A DNA stretch of 64,000 nucleotides from Colletotrichum lupini. Taxonomy: Eukaryota; Ascomycota; Sordariomycetes; Glomerellales; Glomerellaceae. Location: the NCBI RefSeq assembly GCF_023278565.1, contig NC_064677.1, positions 7,626,001 through 7,690,000 of the forward strand, given 5' to 3'. Positions 9,751-19,410 of this stretch are shown here, piece by piece (position 1 is the first letter of the stretch; the number at the start of each line of letters is the position of its first letter). The notes beneath the pieces are model-generated. The model saw only the letters and a program-made list of their open reading frames with translations, did not search any database and had not been told where the DNA came from. The translations under genes and the position numbers were made by a program.

Positions 9751-12700
9751 CTTGCGGCTAGAGATTCTGTTCTTCGTATTATTAAATATAATACCTAGTT
9801 AATCTATGTTTTTTAGATATAGGAGAAATGGGGTATTAATAGGTAGGATATAGAAAGTTATCGTTCCGAAGTACGTTTTTACTTCTACCGTACCTAGGGC
9901 AACGATTTCTTTACCTAGGCCGAAGCTAATCTTCGTAATACCCGCTATTAACATATTAAGCATTACTAGCACGATTTTCTATAGCACTTAGAATTACCCT
10001 TTTCCTCTTATTAACTATTACGATGCCCTAGTATCTAGGATAATCTTATAGAAATTATCTAGGCTATACCTTTCGTTCGCGTAGAATGCCTATACGAGCT
10101 TAGTATTTAAGTAATTTAAGTAGTATAAAAAGGACCCCTCTAGCTACCCTTAGAATTGCTTAGTACCTTATCTCTTTTTTTTAAATATTAAGAAAGTAGA
10201 ATTCTGCGCTATTAAATTCGTCCTTTTACTTACCTCTATATCCGTCGTCTAAGGGACCTTCCTTTACTATTTATAGATAAAAGCCTACTTATTAAGGGCT
10301 TCTATTACCTTTTATTCGTTTAGCCTCGTATATCCTCCCGAGGCTAACGGGGTAAAGAAAGAGTAGTTAATATCGTCGACTTCGTCGTAATCTAATTCGT
10401 TAGTATAGGGGGTAAGATCTTCCTTATTTTCTAAATCTCCTATAGGGTGCGGGTACTTTAGGCCGCTAAATTAGCTACTTTCGCTAGGTTCCGTACCCCC
10501 GGATCTACCCTTATATATAACGAGGAATTAGTTAAATCGATAAGGGCTAGTTTTACTATTTACTACCCTCGATTTTTTATATTATTCGTACGATTTAGCA
10601 CGCTCTTCCTTAGAGTAGTTACTTAACTAATATCTATCCTTTTTATAAATAAAATACTACTTCTTCTATTACCCTGCTCGCGAGTTAAATCTCTACTTAT
10701 TTAACGAATCTGGGATTCCCTATTAGCAATTGCCGTACCTAGCTTCTTTTTTTTTTTTTTTATACGTTCGGTCGACTTAATGCTACTAATAAGGGCTATC
10801 GTACGCTTAGAGGTAGGTTTAGCGCGGTATTCTTATTTTAATATTAAAGCTAGATCTTAGCCTCGAATAGAGCGTCTCGTAGTCTTCGGGTACTTAGTAT
10901 AGAGTTATTTTTACTTTTAGAACGCGCTAGATTACGGTATAAAAATATCCGACTTTCCGCTCGTTAGTCCTTTTATTTAGCTAGGTTTTCGCTAGCTTAT
11001 TAATTCGATCGATAAGCTTTTTAAGGATTTTTACTCGCGATTTGCCCTCTATTATCCTAGCTATAGATACGAAAGAAATCGCTCGTAGCTTAGATAAGAG
11101 CTCTAGGTTTTTATTATAAGTCTCGAAGCGGCTTCGGATTACGTTAATTATACTAAGAAAGTCGTTTTAATTAAGATTACGCACCGCTTTGTAGTAATAA
11201 TTAGAAGCTTTGCTTACGAATACGATATTAATTACTAAATAGTACTAGTATTCCCTAATTCTAACTTTTTTATAATAATCGTAAAATATCGTTAGGGTTT
11301 CTTATAAGACCTTATATTTCTCCCTAGAGTATAATTTCTCTTTTAGGAAGATCTTTTTAAGGTCTATAAACTACCTCGTATTTACCGTTAGATTTTTAGT
11401 ATTTATATGCGATCCCTACGTCGCTACGTACTTTTAGTAATTTCGGGTAATCTACCTCCTTTTTTACTAGCCGATTAGTACCGAATTTCGTATTAGTAAC
11501 GGCGACGAGCTATAGATCGAAATAGGCAGAATTATCGATTATCGTACTTCTAGTACTATATTTTGCCTCTATATATCCTTTTGCGATAATAAATTGCCGT
11601 TAGTAATTATAAAAAGGAAATCTAGGTCGTTTACCCTTTTTTTAAATTCGTTAAAGCGATTGTACGCCCTATCGACTTATACCTAGGTCTATATTACGAA
11701 TTCCTCTTCTATAATCGTCGCTACTAGGATTTCGTAAGGTTCTCGCAATTATAATTGCGCTAGTAATACCCCTCGCTTATAAAAGAATTTATTAACCGCT
11801 TTTATGATTCCTAAGCTTACGCTTACGAACTATTCGTCTAGCTAATAGCTAAGGTCGTCTACGATCTCGTAGAATAGGGGTTACCCTTATAGCCCCTTTT
11901 TCTTATAAACCTTAGTTAAATAGATTAATGCCGCGTTAATTTACTTACCGTTAGGCTAATCTATAATTCTATATATCTACGTCCCCTAATAATCCGGGTT
12001 AATATTTACTTACTTATAAAGGATAGGGATTCTATTTAGGATCGGGTTTTACCCTCTCTTTCCTTACCCTAACTCGCTAAGGGTCGTGCCCTAGCTTATG
12101 CCTATATTAGTAGTTACTAGCGTATTTAACCTTAACGAGGATATATCTAATCCGCGCGCTAGCCGTAGTAAATCCGTACTTTCGCTACCTGACGAATTTA
12201 TTAAAGTCTAAGAGATTCCCGCTTCCTCTTACTATCTCGCTACTACTCTCGTTTTTACCCTCTCTAGCGATTACTATTACCCTTTTAGATCGCTAGCTAT
12301 TATACTTATTAAGATCCTCCTTTTCGTTTAGTATAAAAAGGTAGGTTTTAGTAGTTCTTTTTTTTAATAGTAGCGGTAGACGTTTATATTACCGTAGGAC
12401 GATATAGTAATTAGTCTCGGGATCTTTACTAGTTACTAATTTCCGCTTTTCTATATACTTCTAGCTTCCTAAGCCTCGTGCTCTCTATAATCTCTAAATC
12501 CCCTCCTCCCTCGTTAGACCGTCCCCTATATTATATTCCTAAGTAATACTCGGGGGGTAGTTAAAGGAGCTACGGGGAGGTCGTCTAGATTGCGGGCTTA
12601 AGGTCGTACCCGTAAGATCCTAATAGTAATAAACTTTTTCTATATACTATAGATCTCTTAGCTTAATAACTCCTATACGCTTCCTATTACGCTAACTAAG

Positions 12701-13150
12701 AATATTTACGTTTAGAAATCCCTTTTTTCGATCGCGCGGTGCTCTTTTATACTATACTATTAAGCTTGCCCGTTGCGCTAATTAACTAGGCGGGTAGTTG
12801 CTGCGTAAGTATTTCCTTTTACTAATTTAATTAGTTAATTTCTAATCGCAGGCCGGCTACGGAAAAGTTATTTAGTAAAAAGGCTACTTAAGGCGACGGT
12901 AAAAAACTAGTTACTTAAGCGGTTTTATTAATTAACGTAGTTTAACGTAGTAGACGTCGACCTCTCGTAAGTAGTAAAGGGCTACGATTGCTCGATTCCG
13001 TACGGTATTTAAGAATCGCCCCCTTTTTTATCTACTTTCGTAAAGTTAATTAGTACGAATCTCTTATCCCGTGCGGTATTAAGAAGTCGTCTCTTCTATA
13101 TAACGAGATACCTTACCGATTTACGATAATAAAATTTAATTACTAATTAG
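9751..13150 (-). pseudogene. presumed gag and protease part of the copia element (unreadable)
   Basis: By position this 5' part of the minus-strand element should hold gag, the zinc knuckle and the protease. RIP damage is heavy and I could not identify any motif with confidence. It is assigned by order only. It has the same CpA/TpG loss and dense stops as the pol part. Confidence 0.5.
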
Positions 13151-13352
13151 TATTAGTATCCCTATTATAGAGTAGTTAGTTCGAACCGTAGTTAACGAAG
13201 AGATTAATTAAACTATTTAGATATCTACGTAGGTATAAAAAGGAGGTTCTAACTATAGGTTGGGCTGGCTACGATAATTATAAATAGGGCCCCTAATTGG
13301 CCCCTGCGCAGTCGGCTATATGCCGCGGTCGAATTGGACTTCCAATCCGACA
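13151..13352 (-). repeat. right LTR (5' LTR of the element), 202 bp
   Basis: It starts TATTAG and ends CCGACA, so the CA end survives. Its outer (right) part from about 13260 on keeps TTGG, CTGG, CCTGCGCAG and CCAATCCGACA, where the left LTR reads TTAG, CTAG, CCTACGTAG and CTAATTCGATA. Its inner part is more mutated than the left LTR. Confidence 0.92.
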
Positions 13353-13357
13353 CGAAC
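13353..13357. repeat. target site duplication, right copy (CGAAC)
   Basis: This is identical to 6551-6555. Immediately after it the pre-insertion frame of the HNH gene continues for four codons to TAG at 13371-13373. Confidence 0.9.
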
Positions 13358-13373
13358 ATCGTTTAAGGGCTAG

Positions 13374-13691
13374 GCATGAAATACTTGAAATTAATGTAGA
13401 CGATAACAAGGGAGTGAAAAGCATTATGTCAATAGGTGTATGACACAGGGAAGAAGCTCACAGAGGCCAACTGCTGTTAGGGTCTAGAAGATGAATTACT
13501 GAAATCTGCCCTTCCCTCGAGGTGTACTCTCAGCGCTCTATATGTGTCTGAGCTGCTCCTTTGTTGCTTGGTCCTCCTCCTAATGCCCCTTAAGCTATCC
13601 CTTAACCGGCGAGGCCTGACACATTACTACTCATGCAAAAAGGCGTTTCGGCCTGAGAGGTTCATCGCTGTCTTAAAGAAATACCCCGTTC
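13374..13691. other. flank between retrotransposon and ankyrin-like scrap
   Basis: This is normal-composition DNA with plentiful CA and TG, so RIP did not spread past the right LTR. It should hold the original 3' untranslated region of the HNH gene. No open frame of note. Confidence 0.5.
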
Positions 13692-14502
13692 GTGAGTAGC
13701 CCATTGATTTCTAAGCTTCTCGAGCATGGGGCTGATCCAGATCGAAAACATGTGGGAGCAACGTTCTCAAATATGTTTAAGACGCCGTTTTCAAACAGTA
13801 CAAAATGTAAATCGCGTCGAGAATCGAAAGTTGCGAAACGCGGCGCTCTTTTTTACACGCTTTGGAATGCTTCGCACACCACAATGCAAACTTCCAACAA
13901 AGGGTTTTGATCACACTTTCTTTCGACCCTGGATATGGGTAGTTGTTTTACATCGATCGTCTCCCGGTTCCTCTGTCTCAGTCTCGGTGGACTATCTACG
14001 TTGTTCTATCGGCGTCTGACTTGGTTGCTTCAATAGCTGCTAGGTATCGCACTTTGAGATTCAGCTCAGCACAAGAGTCCGAGAATCTTATGAGGCTTTT
14101 GGATACTAGTCGTAGAATCCACGACGGGCCCAAGGCTTGCATTGTTGGATTAACGAGCTACTTCTACGACACGTCTAAACCTTTTATGGAGGTCACCCCT
14201 GAAGATTCGGTTCACTTATGTAAGCCACTTCTCAGAAGTTTGCTTCTGGGTTCCCACAATTCAAAGACGATGAGATTGAACGCGGGGATCAAGTGAAAGA
14301 GTTCGGAAAGAGATTTGAGGCTGTTGTCGCGAGGAGCGAGATGACGACGAAGGACGTCCAAGATCATCTCACAGACCTCGGTCTCAGAGAAGCAACGGTG
14401 TACGTCGACGATGATGGAGTGCAGTGTTCTCGTGATGTTGCAAAGAAGATGACACCCGGGTGGATGGTCGAGTGGCTCTACGGGGAATCGCCCGAATCTT
14501 AA
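13692..14502 (+). pseudogene. fragmentary coding scraps with an ankyrin-like motif
   Basis: At 13692-13770 the frame gives LISKLLEHGADPDRK, which matches the second half of an ankyrin repeat and the loop to the next one (LLEHGADPN). After that the frame does not continue as ankyrin. A second block ends at TAA 14500-14502. It can be followed back to about 14238 in one frame and has a charged C-terminal look (AVVARSEMTTKDVQ, LREATVYVDDDGVQ, TPGWMVEWLYG). A further open block at 13943-14296 is in another frame. I could not join them with sound introns. NACHT-ankyrin proteins are common fungal NLRs, so these could be the far end of the same dead NLR as the relic at 4726. That is an inference from proximity and one motif. 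Confidence 0.3.
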
Positions 14503-15426
14503 GGCTTCATTCTATTTGACTCTATTTGTCACCCATAAGCTATGGCACTCAGATGTGGAATAATACAGTATAGAGAAACCCTACAGTATGTTTTCCGGGT
14601 AATGGTAGTAGCTGGTTTCCAAGCGAACACTGCAGACAGTCTTCCAATTCCCTTCTGCCGAGCTGTCCAGATGTCATCGAATTCTCTTGAATAGGCGACA
14701 TCGCATGACTAAAAAGCCACGTGAATCGCTGATTCTAGCTTGACGGCTTTTACCGTCTTTTCTTTCAGGCCTTAGGAAACTAGGAGAATTGTGCTACACG
14801 CCCCGAGGAATATGTGAAGCCGTTCGTTCGTCATACCAACCATAGCCAGTTTTCGTTGGATATAGTGAGTGACTTGCCGGTTTACGAATTGTTTGGCGAT
14901 GATGTGACAAAATATTTCACGGCTATATTCGAGCACTTGGGGTGTCAAGAAGGCTCTTATAGTGATGTAGAAAGATAGCGGTGAAAATGCGGCCCGGCTG
15001 TGGGTCCCGGGATGTCGAACGCCGCATTTGCAGGGTCACCGAAACTCAATTATAGAACCGTGGTATGCCGGAGCCGCCGAGCACCAGGAATACTCATCCG
15101 AGATTAAATCGAAACTCTATTGAGCCTTGAAGAAATCATTCGGCCAATGCCGCTTCCCGTATTTCTCATTACGGACGCCGGCTAGCTGGCTTGGAGACCC
15201 CATTTGCAAGGTTTCTCAGTAGTGTTGAAGAATTATGCCTCACCGTTCATGACAAAGGAAGAATATAAGTACAGGAGGCAGAAGGTAACTCAGTCTTCCA
15301 ATGGAGCCCTGAATCTTTGACTATCGAGAGCATCAATTGAACTATCTGCTGCGTGAAATCATTGTTTTTTTTCTCCCGGCCACTCCTTCACATCTGTTCT
15401 TTGTTATCTGCTGCTCTCAACAGCAA
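14503..15426. other. intergenic, promoter side of the peroxidase gene
   Basis: No gene was seen. The last part before the peroxidase start is pyrimidine-rich with a TATAAG-like box at 15264-15269, suitable as a promoter and 5' leader. Confidence 0.5.
15264..15269 (+). promoter_or_regulatory. possible TATA box of the peroxidase gene
   Basis: TATAAG lies 158 bp before the ATG at 15427 and is followed by a pyrimidine-rich leader. The assignment rests on position only. Confidence 0.3.
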
Positions 15427-16179
15427 ATGATACAAGCCATCATGCGTCATCAGACCTTCTCATATGTGGCTCTAGCCTTATTAGCCGCCATTGCAAACGC
15501 GCAGTTCGAGCACCCAGAGCACCCATACATAGCCCCAGCCTCAACCGACCGCCGCTCACCATGCCCAGCCCTTAATATCCTCGCCAATCACGGCTACATC
15601 AACCGCGACGGCGCCTTCATCTCAAGTGAAAGCGCCACGGTAGCTCAGATGCAAGCCTTCAACTTCTCCCGCGCTGTGTCTGCAGGCCCCGTCCCTGCGG
15701 CGCTGAAATACTCCACCACGGGTGTGAACGGGACTTTCCACCTCGACGACCTGGCGCAAAAGCCACTGGATCACGACGGAAGCTTGAGTCGCGGAGACCT
15801 AGCGCTGGGCGATAACCTGCGGTTCAATAGAACGATTTGGGATTCTTTCGTGGCTAGACTACCTGACGAATTCGTTACTTGGAAGCAAGCTGCTGAGGCT
15901 GGTGCTGCGAGACTCGAGGATGCGAGGAAGGAGAATCCCGAGTTTGTGCTTGATGCCGCTGGTGTCGCGGCTACAGTTGAGCAGATGAGTGGTCTTCTTG
16001 CCGCGCTTGGAGGAAGTGTCGAGGATGGAAAGGCGAGAAGGGATTGGATCAATGCTAGTTTCGTGGAGGAAAGGTTGCCGTGGTCGCTTGGCTGGAGGAC
16101 GAGTGAGACGGTGCTTGAGGGGGCGGCCTTTGGCCCGATGGCGAAGGCCTTAAGGGAGTATGCGCCAGGTGGGGTTTGA
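15427..16179 (+). CDS. secreted heme-thiolate peroxidase (chloroperoxidase/peroxygenase family)
   Basis: An intronless gene of 250 residues. Residues 1-25 form a signal peptide (hydrophobic SYVALALLAAIANA, cleavage before QFEHPEH). The mature part has SPCPALNILANHGYINRDG at 44-62, where Cys46 is the proximal thiolate ligand of heme, and LDHDGSLSRGD at 114-124, the acid/metal-site motif. These two blocks define the Peroxidase_2 family (PF01328), whose members use peroxide to halogenate or oxygenate small molecules outside the cell. The second motif normally reads EHD; here it is DHD. N-glycosylation sequons (NFS, NGT, NRT, NAS) fit secretion. An alternative start at 15442 gives a shorter signal peptide (MRHQTFSY). 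The gene converges with the reductase on the minus strand 235 bp away. Substrate unknown. Confidence 0.85.
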   Translation: MIQAIMRHQTFSYVALALLAAIANAQFEHPEHPYIAPASTDRRSPCPALNILANHGYINRDGAFISSESATVAQMQAFNFSRAVSAGPVPAALKYSTTGVNGTFHLDDLAQKPLDHDGSLSRGDLALGDNLRFNRTIWDSFVARLPDEFVTWKQAAEAGAARLEDARKENPEFVLDAAGVAATVEQMSGLLAALGGSVEDGKARRDWINASFVEERLPWSLGWRTSETVLEGAAFGPMAKALREYAPGGV

Positions 16180-16414
16180 CCGCAGACACCTGAGCAGGAA
16201 GAAACTAGACATACATGTCAGCGAATTGTAGCACATACTTCTCAGAGGGTAGTTTTCCAGGGTCGATGAATCTCAGTAGCACCAACTTCCACAACGTGGG
16301 TATGTGGCATAACTTCAACCCAGATTCATCTAGCACCTTCAATTGAGCGCCCGTCTTATATGAAGAAGCAAATATATGGAATTGAGTGCTACTAACGACG
16401 TGCTACGTGAACAT

Positions 16415-17491
16415 CTAGTCGTGACCAATGACGTTCTTAGGAACATAGGGCTCCTCCAGGTATTTGGCCTCCTCATCAGTCAGAGTCTTGCCCCGCAGCT
16501 CGCATGCCTCATCGATTCTCTTGACAGAGTTGAAGCCGGTGATGGGAACTCCGCCCTTGTAACGGATCCAAGCGAGCGCGACATGGCTCATGCTCCACCC
16601 CTTCTTCTCCGCAATCTCCTCAACCCGGCGAATGATGTTCTCATCAGCTTCACTGAGATCGGGGTTCATCGGACCCTTGCCTTGGGATCGGATGCTGGTG
16701 TTTTCGGCCTTGACAGACCGCGCCAGCTTTCCGCCGTAGAGCGGTGACCAGGGAAGAAGACCCACGCCTGTCTCCTTGCAGAACCGGTTCATTTCGCGCT
16801 CTTCCTCGCGGTAGACGAGGTTGTAGAAGTTCTGCATGCTGACGAACTTGGTCCAGCCGTTCTTCTCGGCGACAAACTGCATACGCGCGAATTGGGTGGC
16901 CCACATGGAGCTGGCGCCGATGTAGTGGATCTTGCCGGCTTGAACGAGGTCGTGGAGAGCTTTCATAGTCTCCTCGATGGGCGTGGTCGGGTCGAAGCGG
17001 TGGATCTGGAACAGATCGATGTACGTCGTTCCCAGACGAGAGAGGGCATCGTCGACAGCCTTGAAGATGGCCTTGCGGGAGAGACCGCCTTGGTTGACGT
17101 AGTCCTTGCTCTTGGGCACTTCTTGAGGAAACATGGTAGTGTGGAGGTTCGTCTCCTCGCCGACATAGATGAAGCACTTAGTCATGAGAACGATCTTCTC
17201 GCGGGGGATGCTGAACTTCTTGATGGCCTTGCCGATAACTTCTTCGCTGATGCCATTGGAGTACATGTTCGCGGTGTCCCAGGTGTTGATGCCGCGGTCG
17301 TAGGCGGCCTTGAGGATCTCAAGCGATGCTTCCTCGTCCAGCACCCACGGCGCCCATTCACTGGACCCGAGGGACATGCCGCCCAGGACTGGAACGGACA
17401 CCCGAAGACCGGAGGTTCCCAGGTTTACATATTCGACCTTGGTGGTGTCGAGGCTCTTCTGAAGAGAGGCGGGAACGGGAAGTGCAAACAT
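16415..17491 (-). CDS. aldo/keto reductase
   Basis: An intronless 358-residue protein. The TIM-barrel AKR signature is clear: GTSGLRVSVPVLGGMSLG at 25-42, INTWDTANMYSNG at 68-80, TKC at 104-106, and LFQIHRFD at 160-167. The catalytic tetrad is Asp72, Tyr77, Lys105 and His164. The NADPH-binding end is visible as SPLYGGKLA and, near the C terminus, a GVPITGFNSVKRIDEA stretch. It belongs to the group of fungal AKRs related to K+ channel beta subunits and versiconal-type reductases, cytosolic NADPH-dependent carbonyl reductases; the substrate cannot be read from the sequence. The start at 17491 has a TATATAA box 138 bp upstream. It ends convergently with the peroxidase gene. Confidence 0.9.
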   Translation of the reverse strand: MFALPVPASLQKSLDTTKVEYVNLGTSGLRVSVPVLGGMSLGSSEWAPWVLDEEASLEILKAAYDRGINTWDTANMYSNGISEEVIGKAIKKFSIPREKIVLMTKCFIYVGEETNLHTTMFPQEVPKSKDYVNQGGLSRKAIFKAVDDALSRLGTTYIDLFQIHRFDPTTPIEETMKALHDLVQAGKIHYIGASSMWATQFARMQFVAEKNGWTKFVSMQNFYNLVYREEEREMNRFCKETGVGLLPWSPLYGGKLARSVKAENTSIRSQGKGPMNPDLSEADENIIRRVEEIAEKKGWSMSHVALAWIRYKGGVPITGFNSVKRIDEACELRGKTLTDEEAKYLEEPYVPKNVIGHD

Positions 17492-17628
17492 TGTGAATAG
17501 AGGTTGCCTTGAAGGAAGTTGGGTGTTATGGTGTTTTTAATTCTGGTGTTGATGTCAAGGTTGGTGATGTTGCGGTGAGCGTGAATTGATGAGATACTTA
17601 TTCACGATGTTCGGTTGCAATTGCATGG

Positions 17629-17635
17629 TTATATA
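17629..17635 (-). promoter_or_regulatory. TATA box of the aldo/keto reductase gene
   Basis: TATATAA on the minus strand lies 138 bp before the ATG at 17491. The spacing suits a fungal TATA promoter. Confidence 0.5.
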
Positions 17636-19278
17636 GCAGACATCTTGAATCCTTCATGACATTGAAAGACCATCTTACCTTGAATGCCGGCGTGGATTCA
17701 TCAGCACTTGCCTAGGGTACTGAGGAGATAGTCGTAAAATCCGCATCATGAAGCCTTACACCTTGAGTATCACCAGGCTTCAGTTGGAGTATCATGGCTT
17801 CAAGATGGTAAAACACTGTTAAGACCGTTTATGTCCATTACTCACTGTAAGATGCAGAATGTATGTTTGTCAGGCAATGATGGCTGGTTGGCTTCATAGC
17901 CGGTGCATCAACGGAAAATCTGCCACATTTCCACCGTGAATGTGCTAAACAGTGCAGCGGGCAATTGACGGACTCTTTTCTTGTCCGTTCCTTTGGACTT
18001 CTCTTGAACAGCGTCGCAGCATTTGGGACTTTGGTTCTTAAGAGACAGCGGACCTTGGCGCCTTTAGGGCCCAGCTCCGCAAAATCCGGGGTTTAGTGCT
18101 TAAGCCCGGGGCAAATTGGCCGAGCCGGCAACGAACAAAGCTTGCTTACACAGCGGCCGACAGGCGGTTGTTTGGGAGTGCGGGCACTACCTCTGGCGCT
18201 CTGGTAACAGGAACCTTATGCGACAAAACACCATTCGGGAGCCTTTACACGCGATTACGTTCAGTCATGATGGCCTCAAGCGCTCGTGTACCGGACAGTT
18301 CTATGAGCTCAGCTTAATGGCATACATGCGCCGGTGAAGCTGAGTTAGATAGGCTTCACGTTTCTGTTCTAGATCTCAGGGATCCAGCTAGCGCCGCTCA
18401 TCTTCAAACATACTACGTTGTCACCTTCCATCATCGTAAAGTTGTAGCAGTGTGAATGTTCGAGCTCTTCTACCACATACAATTCAGCAGGTGGCATGAG
18501 TATGATCATTGAAAAGGAAGATTTCTGCAGGTCCATCCCTTTGGTCATGAGATTACACGAGTGACCTGGAGGCGGCCAGACTGCCAAAGTCGCTTACGGC
18601 ATTCCCAGGACTCGGTTGTCGTTGGTTTTGAGTGAGAAATTGAGTCAGCCATTTGGATTTGGTCCAGCCAAGTCACGATGCACGCGACTTGCAACAGGGT
18701 TCCCTGACTATAATGATCGTTCGCATGAAATCCGCCCAGTTTTGTGGCACACAAATCAGTAACTATTCCCAATCCCATTATGGTCTCTACGTAGGTATAA
18801 ATGTGGGTAGTTCTGGAGGCCCTCGCGGCAATTCGCCTGATCAAGTAGCGCTTTAACTCCGCTAACGATACCTATGCCCAGTGCCCTGCCCATCAAATCC
18901 CACCTCTCGACCACCCAAACTGCACATGAGCTTACCAATATGTAGACAAATTCGTGAACATACGAAGCTTGAAACTCTTCCGATGTGTGACAAGTCCGAC
19001 CAGTAGGATGAGCGTCTACCTACCTAGCTCAACATCACTGCAGAAGGCAGCCAACGAAATGAATTGACAGAAACGCCTCTTTGAGCCACTCTGAGACACG
19101 GCATGGAGTTAAGGTTGCTCGCGCCCGGCCAGCGGGCCCCATCTACGTCCCGACTTAAGCACTTTGAAAGTTTAGGCCCCTGCCGACCATCTGGAACTGG
19201 TCCGCGCGGTCTCCGCTCCGCTCCCCCTTGCTAACTCCGTCATAGACTTGGGATGAAGTCGCAAGCGGCCATTGGTAG
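17636..19278. other. intergenic between divergent reductase genes
   Basis: No gene was seen. Short open frames on both strands (60-100 codons) lack any family signature. As the shared upstream region of two divergent oxidoreductase genes it should contain both promoters. Confidence 0.5.
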
Positions 19279-19285
19279 TATATAA
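19279..19285 (+). promoter_or_regulatory. TATA box of the SDR gene
   Basis: TATATAA lies 132 bp before the ATG at 19411. The leader between them is C/T/A-rich, as usual for fungal 5' untranslated regions. Confidence 0.45.
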
Positions 19286-19410
19286 TGGTTTCGTCCAAAC
19301 ACCTTTTCAACGTCATGTCATTAAGAAACCCCTCTCATCACTAGGACTGAATTCATTAGCTTCACTATCATCTACGTATCAATCACTACTATACCCTACA
19401 ACAGCACACA

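Larger units (their letters stand above)
6556..13352 (-). mobile_element. RIP-degraded Ty1/copia LTR retrotransposon, 6797 bp
   Basis: It has two 202-bp direct LTRs, a 5-bp target duplication, and a purine-rich tract on the minus strand beside the left LTR (6762-6777), so it is transcribed right to left. On the minus strand the order is right LTR, gag-side region, integrase-side region (a W..GHA-like pre-integrase trace near 9700-9745), reverse transcriptase (TDD near 7813-7821), RNase H (7309-7363), left LTR. RNase H after RT at the 3' end is the copia order; in gypsy the integrase comes last. The interior is AT-rich with stops everywhere. CpA and TpG are almost absent while CpG is common, the hallmark of RIP C-to-T change on both strands. 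No intact open frame of useful length remains, so it is dead. The primer-binding site could not be read. Any short open frame inside it (for example 8480-8710 on the plus strand) is chance. Confidence 0.93.

Noticed and set aside
6556..13352. Gypsy-type element
   Set aside because: RNase H is the last domain before the 3' LTR, and its block (DLTSQLGY) is copia-like; in gypsy elements integrase would come last.
16892..17500. 202-codon plus-strand open frame
   Set aside because: It is antisense to the aldo/keto reductase, which has the full catalytic tetrad.
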